Source: Methanobacteriota archaeon (GTDB lineage: Archaea; Halobacteriota; Bog-38; Methanoflorentales; Methanoflorentaceae). Taken from it: 9,947 nucleotides of DNA. The notes beneath the pieces were generated by a model, which was given only the letters and a program-made list of their open reading frames with translations, was not told where the DNA came from and made no database searches. The position numbers were made by a program, and so were the translations under genes. The DNA lies in the NCBI GenBank assembly GCA_003170935.1, contig PMYA01000148.1, positions 1 to 9,947 on the forward strand, read 5' to 3'. Shown piece after piece: positions 6,957 to 9,947 of this stretch; positions within the stretch are counted from its first letter, which is position 1, and each line of letters begins with the position of its first letter.

Positions 6957-7115
6957 TTACATGAGCAGTTCAAGCCACCCATCGAGCAGCGAACAGTACT
7001 CAGGAGTACACACTTCGTGGCATCCGATACAAGGGGCTATTTTGCCTTGTGCTAGCAGGATTTCGTGCTTGTTTTTTTTGTCGATTGAGGTTTGACTATC
7101 CCCTTTTCCTACCAC
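6957..7115 (-). CDS. Small protein with C-x2-C-x3-C-x4-C motif, 52 residues
   Basis: This frame starts at GTG 7115, overlaps the preceding ORF by seven bases (GTGGTAG), and ends at TAA 6959-6957. Its second half reads GKIAPCIGCHEVCTPEYC and then SLLDGWLELL. C29, C32, C36 and C41, with H33 next to C32, form a compact metal-ligand set, zinc or an iron-sulphur cluster, capped by an amphipathic helix. AGGTGAT lies six bases before the GTG, a good Shine-Dalgarno, so translational coupling to the upstream ORF is plausible. Alternatively it is the 3' part of a single gene joined to the upstream ORF by a frameshift. An A8 run at 7079-7072 (minus strand) is an obvious site for that. The C-terminal motif looks too ordered for chance. 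No family recognised. Confidence 0.5.
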   Translation of the reverse strand: MVGKGDSQTSIDKKNKHEILLAQGKIAPCIGCHEVCTPEYCSLLDGWLELLM

Positions 7116-7255
7116 TTTTCGATCACCTGCTTGTAGTAACGCCTCGGATTCTGCTCGATCTGATCCTCAAGTCTTTGAAATATTTCCGTTTCAGGGTGCT
7201 CAAATTTGTTAAACGTGCGGCTAATGTTTGGATTGAGGGGGTCAATTTCTACCAT
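7109..7255 (-). CDS. Small charged protein, 48 residues, overlapping the Cys-motif ORF
   Basis: ATG 7255 opens a frame that ends at TAG 7111-7109. It encodes MVEIDPLNPNISRTF, then a helix-rich, charged stretch (ETEIFQRLEDQIEQNPRRYY) ending in QVIEKW. An in-frame TGA sits two codons upstream, fixing the start. The best upstream ribosome-binding match is AGGA about seven bases before the ATG, which is weak. The gene lies 79 bases after the Sm-like gene on the same strand. The frame continues sensibly after the TAG (EKGIVKPQSTKK) up to an A8 run, where a -1 shift would join it to the four-cysteine segment. So it may be the N-terminal part of one protein of about 100 residues, damaged or recoded. 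No family recognised. Confidence 0.5.
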   Translation of the reverse strand: MVEIDPLNPNISRTFNKFEHPETEIFQRLEDQIEQNPRRYYKQVIEKW

Positions 7256-7334
7256 TTTTCACGTCCTAGTGTTTTACACCGTTTCCTTAACATTGCCGCG
7301 TATTTTTTCCACGGATGCACTTATATTTCGAGGA

Positions 7335-7559
7335 TTAGTCGTTGACGGGGTTTAGAAGGATAATGTTGTTGCCGCGGAGCACTACTGATCCGAGAACTCG
7401 TGACTTCTCTCCGTCAACAACTTCTGCGGTATTCGTAAGATGTAAGTTGAGGTAGTCATCGGCACTCATTAAAAGGCCTTCGAGCACACATTTTTCGCCT
7501 TTCATCTCGACTTGAACTCTGGAACCAACCAGATTTTGAACCTTCTTCGATGGGAACAA
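7335..7559 (-). CDS. Sm-like archaeal protein (Lsm/SmAP)
   Basis: This 74-residue protein is a bare Sm fold, the RNA-binding, ring-forming protein related to Hfq and eukaryotic Sm/LSm proteins. The Sm1 motif spans LVGSRVQVEMKGEKCVLEG and SADDYLNLHL (about 10-41), with the D-x-x-x-N/L-H-L signature. The Sm2 motif is LGSVVLRGNNIILLNP (about 56-71), with RGNN in the usual RG(N/D) position for uridine binding. The length is typical for archaeal SmAPs. The start is TTG at 7559, supported by a GAGG seven bases upstream; no in-frame ATG gives the full fold. A TATA-like ATTAAAGTA lies at 7592-7600. Two small ORFs follow on the same strand and may be co-transcribed. Confidence 0.93.
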   Translation of the reverse strand: MFPSKKVQNLVGSRVQVEMKGEKCVLEGLLMSADDYLNLHLTNTAEVVDGEKSRVLGSVVLRGNNIILLNPVND

Positions 7560-7566
7560 TTTGTAT

Positions 7567-7600
7567 CCTCAAACAAACTAGGTTTTTCGAATACTTTAAT
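7567..7600 (-). promoter_or_regulatory. Promoter and ribosome binding site of the Sm-like gene
   Basis: On the minus strand a TATA-like ATTAAAGTA (7600-7592) precedes a GAGG (7570-7567) that sits seven bases before the TTG start codon. The spacing predicts a leader of about ten bases that just includes the GAGG. The GAGG is the evidence for choosing the TTG start. Confidence 0.45.
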
Positions 7601-7680
7601 ATTGTGTTAGAAGGCTCACGAGAGGAAGTCCCCTACTAGTAGATCTCTCACGCAGCTTGCGTCACTCGTTTCATGCACCC

Positions 7681-7686
7681 AAAAAA
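7681..7686 (-). terminator. T6 tract after the YdjM-like gene
   Basis: On the minus strand TTTTTT starts about 30 bases after the TGA of the membrane hydrolase gene and before the Sm-like gene promoter. It fits an archaeal T-tract terminator separating the two units. Confidence 0.4.
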
Positions 7687-7715
7687 TGATTAGTTGCGGT
7701 GCGACTCAGGTGGGA

Positions 7716-8177
7716 TCAACCATATAATATGAACGTGATGATCGCAAGTGAAGAGAGCAAAACAACCAATGCGTTGGCCAAAGGGTTATCATATTTGCAT
7801 AGGTGCACTGAAAAACTGCGATGACTCAGAGGCCAAAGCAGCGGACAGCCTGACTTTGTTAGTGTATCGAGGAGGATATGGCTAGCGACGGCCGCTGTGA
7901 GTGCTGGTATTACGAGTAGATCAAGGGGCGGGTATCGTGAGAGAAGGACATACGAAACGCCGGCGCATACCACTATGGTGAAAATCGAGTGGGAGATCCC
8001 GCTTCTGTGGTGAACGAGTCTTTTAGGCATACGTTCATCGAGGTCAGGGATCGATGCAAGTGTGAGCGCAATCGAGCTCGAGAGTAGTACCAAAACTTTG
8101 TTTGTTTCCGGTATAGCAAGCTCAAAAATGGCGATGCAGAAGATAAAAGCAAAAACTGAGTGTGCTAGTGCCTTCAC
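7716..8177 (-). CDS. YdjM/DUF457-family membrane-bound metal-dependent hydrolase
   Basis: This 153-residue integral membrane protein has about four hydrophobic helices and the conserved polar motifs of the YdjM (DUF457) family, putative membrane metallohydrolases whose substrate is not established. H6 lies in the first segment. IPDLDE (43-48) carries the acidic ligands and HHRSGISHS (56-64) the histidine cluster. SHILLDTLTKSG (99-110) with LLWP (113-116) is the characteristic third block. The length fits short family members. The start is GTG at 8177, which places H6 as in relatives. There is no Shine-Dalgarno, but a TATA-like ATATATTTA centred about 35 bases upstream suggests a very short leader. 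It is flanked by lsm and tRNA-Gln with no operon partner. The frame antisense to its 5' part (8062-8283) is a shadow. Confidence 0.87.
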   Translation of the reverse strand: MKALAHSVFAFIFCIAIFELAIPETNKVLVLLSSSIALTLASIPDLDERMPKRLVHHRSGISHSIFTIVVCAGVSYVLLSRYPPLDLLVIPALTAAVASHILLDTLTKSGCPLLWPLSHRSFSVHLCKYDNPLANALVVLLSSLAIITFILYG

Positions 8178-8205
8178 AACACACGTGTTGGTCGCGCCTT
8201 CGTTA

Positions 8206-8216
8206 AGTAAATATAT
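8206..8216 (-). promoter_or_regulatory. TATA-like box of the YdjM-like gene
   Basis: On the minus strand ATATATTTACTT is centred about 35 bases before the GTG at 8177. This predicts a leader of less than ten bases and agrees with the absence of a Shine-Dalgarno. Confidence 0.4.
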
Positions 8217-8282
8217 GGTCGGGGTGACATTTAAACCGAGTTCATCCTCGGGTGAGCATTGTTCTTTAAGAAGAATTTGTTG

Positions 8283-8355
8283 AGCCCGGTAGTGTAGCGG
8301 TCAATCATGTGAGACTCTGGATCTCACGACCACGGTTCGAATCCGTGCCGGGCTA
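8283..8355 (+). tRNA. tRNA-Gln (CTG anticodon)
   Basis: A complete 73-base cloverleaf is visible. Acceptor AGCCCGG (8283-8289) pairs with CCGGGCT (8348-8354), followed by discriminator A. The anticodon stem TGAGA/TCTCA encloses the loop CTCTGGA, giving anticodon CTG, which reads CAG (glutamine). The T arm CACGG-TTCGAAT-CCGTG is perfect. The D arm (GTGTAGCGGTCAATCAT) closely resembles archaeal tRNA-Gln. There is no intron. CC follows the discriminator but the full CCA is not encoded. The 3' end is seven bases from the stop codon of the convergent radical SAM gene. Confidence 0.96.
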
Positions 8356-8362
8356 CCTCTAT

Positions 8363-9901
8363 TTAGGTGAGCCCTTCAAACTGAATCTTCCCTCTCGTAC
8401 GCTCCCACTCCTCAAGAGGGATGCTGTACTTCTTTTCTATAGCGTCCCGGTAGCATGGACCGCTGTTATATGCGCAAAACGGGATGATCAACCCGCCTGG
8501 GGTAGCGTAATGAATAGCACAGCGCTTGACTCTTTCAACGTCATAGTTATAAGCGTCCATAAAATGCATGGCGCCGATGAAGAGTGCTTTTTTATGAAAG
8601 TCACCGAGCGTTTTATAGTCGTGAGTTAGTAAGACCGTCTTTATTATTTCCTTAAACTGAACGCCCTTAGGTTGATGCTCTTCGTCGACAAGCGAGTTCA
8701 GTGCCATTAATCCTCGCATCAGCGCTGCTGGCTTCCGCAGCACACCGCCGTTGTTCAGGTTGCCCGCAAGCTTCTGAGTCAGTTCAAAGAATTTATCGAC
8801 GTCCACGAACCTGTTTATTGGAATCAGTTGTCCGTCTTCGACGAACAAGTAAGTTGCTATCCCGCAGTGCGGGTGTGTACTGAACTCGATCTGTGGCGTT
8901 TGTGTATATGCCTCAATGAGCTTTGAGATAGAAACGACACAAGGCACAGGATAAAAGTCTTCAGTTTTCACTTGTCCATTCGTCTGCTGTTCTATGCTCA
9001 GCGCGAGATCGGGCAGGGTGTATCTCTGAGCGTTTCTGACCGCCGAGGTGAACTCGCTTGCGCCCCCTGTGAATGCCATTGGCTGGAAGTTGACCCCTCT
9101 GACGACATCCACGTTTTGAGCTGCAAAATAGATGATTTGCCCTACTTCATGATCATTTAACCCGCGAGCGACCGTGGGAACTAACACCACGCCTTGGCCC
9201 GCTTTTCTGCAGTTCTCGATCGCCTTCTTTTTTAGCTCTATCAGACCATCCGTCTCCTTTGAAACGCCATTAAATTGAAGGTACACGGTGTTCAGCCCAG
9301 CCTGTCGTAGCTTTCGTGCAAGCGTATCATCTTTTGCAAGCCTAATGCCATTTGTCGCAATTTGGGTCTGAATAAAGCCCATTTCGACCGCCATTTTGAT
9401 GATCTCAGGGAGATCCTCCCTCAACGTCGGTTCGCCTCCTGAAAACTGAACCGCAAGCGTTGGAACCGGCTTCTCTTGGCGTAGTGTGGCAAGCATCTCT
9501 CTGAGCTGCTCGAATGACGGTTCGTATACGTAACCCCGCGCATGAGCGTTAGCAAAACACCACTCACAGCGCAAGTTGCACCGATTGGTAACGTCAACAT
9601 TTGCTAGACTCGTCGAAGTCAGATGGGCATCGCAGAGGCCACATTCAAACGGGCACTCTTTTTGAAGTGTGAGTTGAGGATTCTGGACTCCGTCTCCGTT
9701 ATACGAAAACCGCTCAGCCTTATGATACATCTCCGCGCTTGACCAATACAACTCGTCGAACGCACCATGCTCCGGACATTCCTTAGCCATCCAAATCTGG
9801 CCGTTCTTTTCGTAGATGGTAGCATCCACTGGTTTAAGGCATATGTGACATAACGAGGTCGTTCGCTTAGGTAGTGGCACTGGTGTGTCGTAAATGGGCA
9901 T
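8363..9901 (-). CDS. tes: Tetraether lipid synthase-like radical SAM protein (Tes/MJ0619 type)
   Basis: This 512-residue radical SAM enzyme matches the Tes family, which joins the phytanyl chain ends of two archaeal diether lipids to make membrane-spanning GDGT tetraethers. An N-terminal rubredoxin-like or zinc site is formed by C18-x2-C21 and C42-PEH. An auxiliary iron-sulphur motif follows at C83-PFE-C87-GL-C90. The radical SAM motif CNLRCEWC (C108, C112, C115) comes next, then GGEPT (155-159) for SAM binding and ATNGIRL on the next strand. C-terminal cysteines at 321, 346, 461, 476 and 483 fit the extra cluster ligands of the family. Length and layout match full-length members. ATG 9901 has a GGAG seven bases upstream and an AATAAAAC TATA-like element about 35 bases upstream. 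It stands alone, converging on tRNA-Gln. Close relatives act on other lipids or substrates, so the reaction is inferred from the family. Confidence 0.88.
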   Translation of the reverse strand: MPIYDTPVPLPKRTTSLCHICLKPVDATIYEKNGQIWMAKECPEHGAFDELYWSSAEMYHKAERFSYNGDGVQNPQLTLQKECPFECGLCDAHLTSTSLANVDVTNRCNLRCEWCFANAHARGYVYEPSFEQLREMLATLRQEKPVPTLAVQFSGGEPTLREDLPEIIKMAVEMGFIQTQIATNGIRLAKDDTLARKLRQAGLNTVYLQFNGVSKETDGLIELKKKAIENCRKAGQGVVLVPTVARGLNDHEVGQIIYFAAQNVDVVRGVNFQPMAFTGGASEFTSAVRNAQRYTLPDLALSIEQQTNGQVKTEDFYPVPCVVSISKLIEAYTQTPQIEFSTHPHCGIATYLFVEDGQLIPINRFVDVDKFFELTQKLAGNLNNGGVLRKPAALMRGLMALNSLVDEEHQPKGVQFKEIIKTVLLTHDYKTLGDFHKKALFIGAMHFMDAYNYDVERVKRCAIHYATPGGLIIPFCAYNSGPCYRDAIEKKYSIPLEEWERTRGKIQFEGLT

Positions 9902-9907
9902 GTAGTT

Positions 9908-9941
9908 ACTCCAGCTATTCCTAACTGAACGTTTTATTCTG
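9908..9941 (-). promoter_or_regulatory. Promoter and ribosome binding site of the tes-like gene
   Basis: On the minus strand an AT-rich AATAAAAC element lies about 35 bases before the ATG at 9901, and CTGGAG ends seven bases before it. Together they support the chosen start. The window ends just beyond, so further upstream elements cannot be judged. Confidence 0.4.
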
Positions 9942-9947
9942 TTACTA

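Noticed and set aside
6961..7095. A plus-strand frame of 44 codons (MSSSSHPSSS...) with AAGG before the ATG.
   Set aside because: It lies antisense to the four-cysteine ORF, has low-complexity serine at its start, and shows no domain-like pattern. The minus-strand reading is far more ordered.
7049..7345. A 98-codon plus-strand open frame rich in Phe, Leu and Arg.
   Set aside because: It is antisense to the small lsm-linked ORFs, and its composition looks like a complement shadow of charged, A-rich coding sequence.
7619..7635. GAGAGGAAGTCCCC resembles the RNase P RNA conserved GAGGAAAGTCC element.
   Set aside because: One conserved A is missing. The partner ACAGAAA-type element is not found at the right distance, and the gap is far too short because a coding gene begins at 7716.
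8309..8629. A 106-codon plus-strand frame.
   Set aside because: It overlaps the 3' half of tRNA-Gln and lies antisense to the well supported tes-like gene. No family features.

Overview
The window looks like a piece of an archaeal chromosome. The evidence is an F420H2:NADP+ oxidoreductase-type gene, a DRG-type GTPase with a TGS domain, an Sm-like archaeal protein, a HerA-type ATPase, a tetraether-lipid-synthase-like radical SAM enzyme, and AT-rich TATA-like boxes with leaderless or short-leader starts. The phylum cannot be fixed from the sequence alone. A TACK or Bathyarchaeia-like lineage, or another F420-using GDGT producer, would fit. No IS element, integrase, CRISPR array or recognisable defence operon is visible.

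Layout. Positions 114-769 (+) hold an F420-dependent NADP reductase gene broken by a one-base frameshift. It converges on a HerA-like ATPase gene (799-2382, -). That gene has a leaderless-type promoter carrying two copies of a 12-mer. Divergent from it is a beta-CASP/metallo-beta-lactamase RNase gene (2514-3914, +) that looks bacterial, probably of Bacteroidota origin. It converges on a DRG-like GTPase (4016-5116, -), which lies downstream of an unrecognised 145-residue gene (5165-5602, -).

Positions 5603-7334 look almost empty at ordinary length cut-offs. They hold a 107-residue conserved-looking gene with the best Shine-Dalgarno in the window (6137-6460, -), a probable zinc-knuckle mini-ORF behind it (5945-6112, -), and two small ORFs overlapping by 7 bases (7109-7255 and 6957-7115, -). 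The second of these encodes a compact four-cysteine motif. They sit directly downstream of the Sm-like gene (7335-7559, -, TTG start) and end at a T7 tract, so lsm plus the two small ORFs could form one transcript.

Next come a YdjM/DUF457-type membrane metal-dependent hydrolase (7716-8177, -), tRNA-Gln(CTG) (8283-8355, +) and the radical SAM tetraether lipid synthase homologue (8363-9901, -).

The genes do not form one pathway. They are mainly housekeeping units (RNA binding, GTPase, tRNA, lipid synthesis, redox) interspersed with small uncharacterised proteins. The items most worth a second look are the small Cys-rich ORFs behind lsm, the decayed F420 reductase, the bacterial-type RNase and the repeat-bearing promoter of the HerA-like gene.
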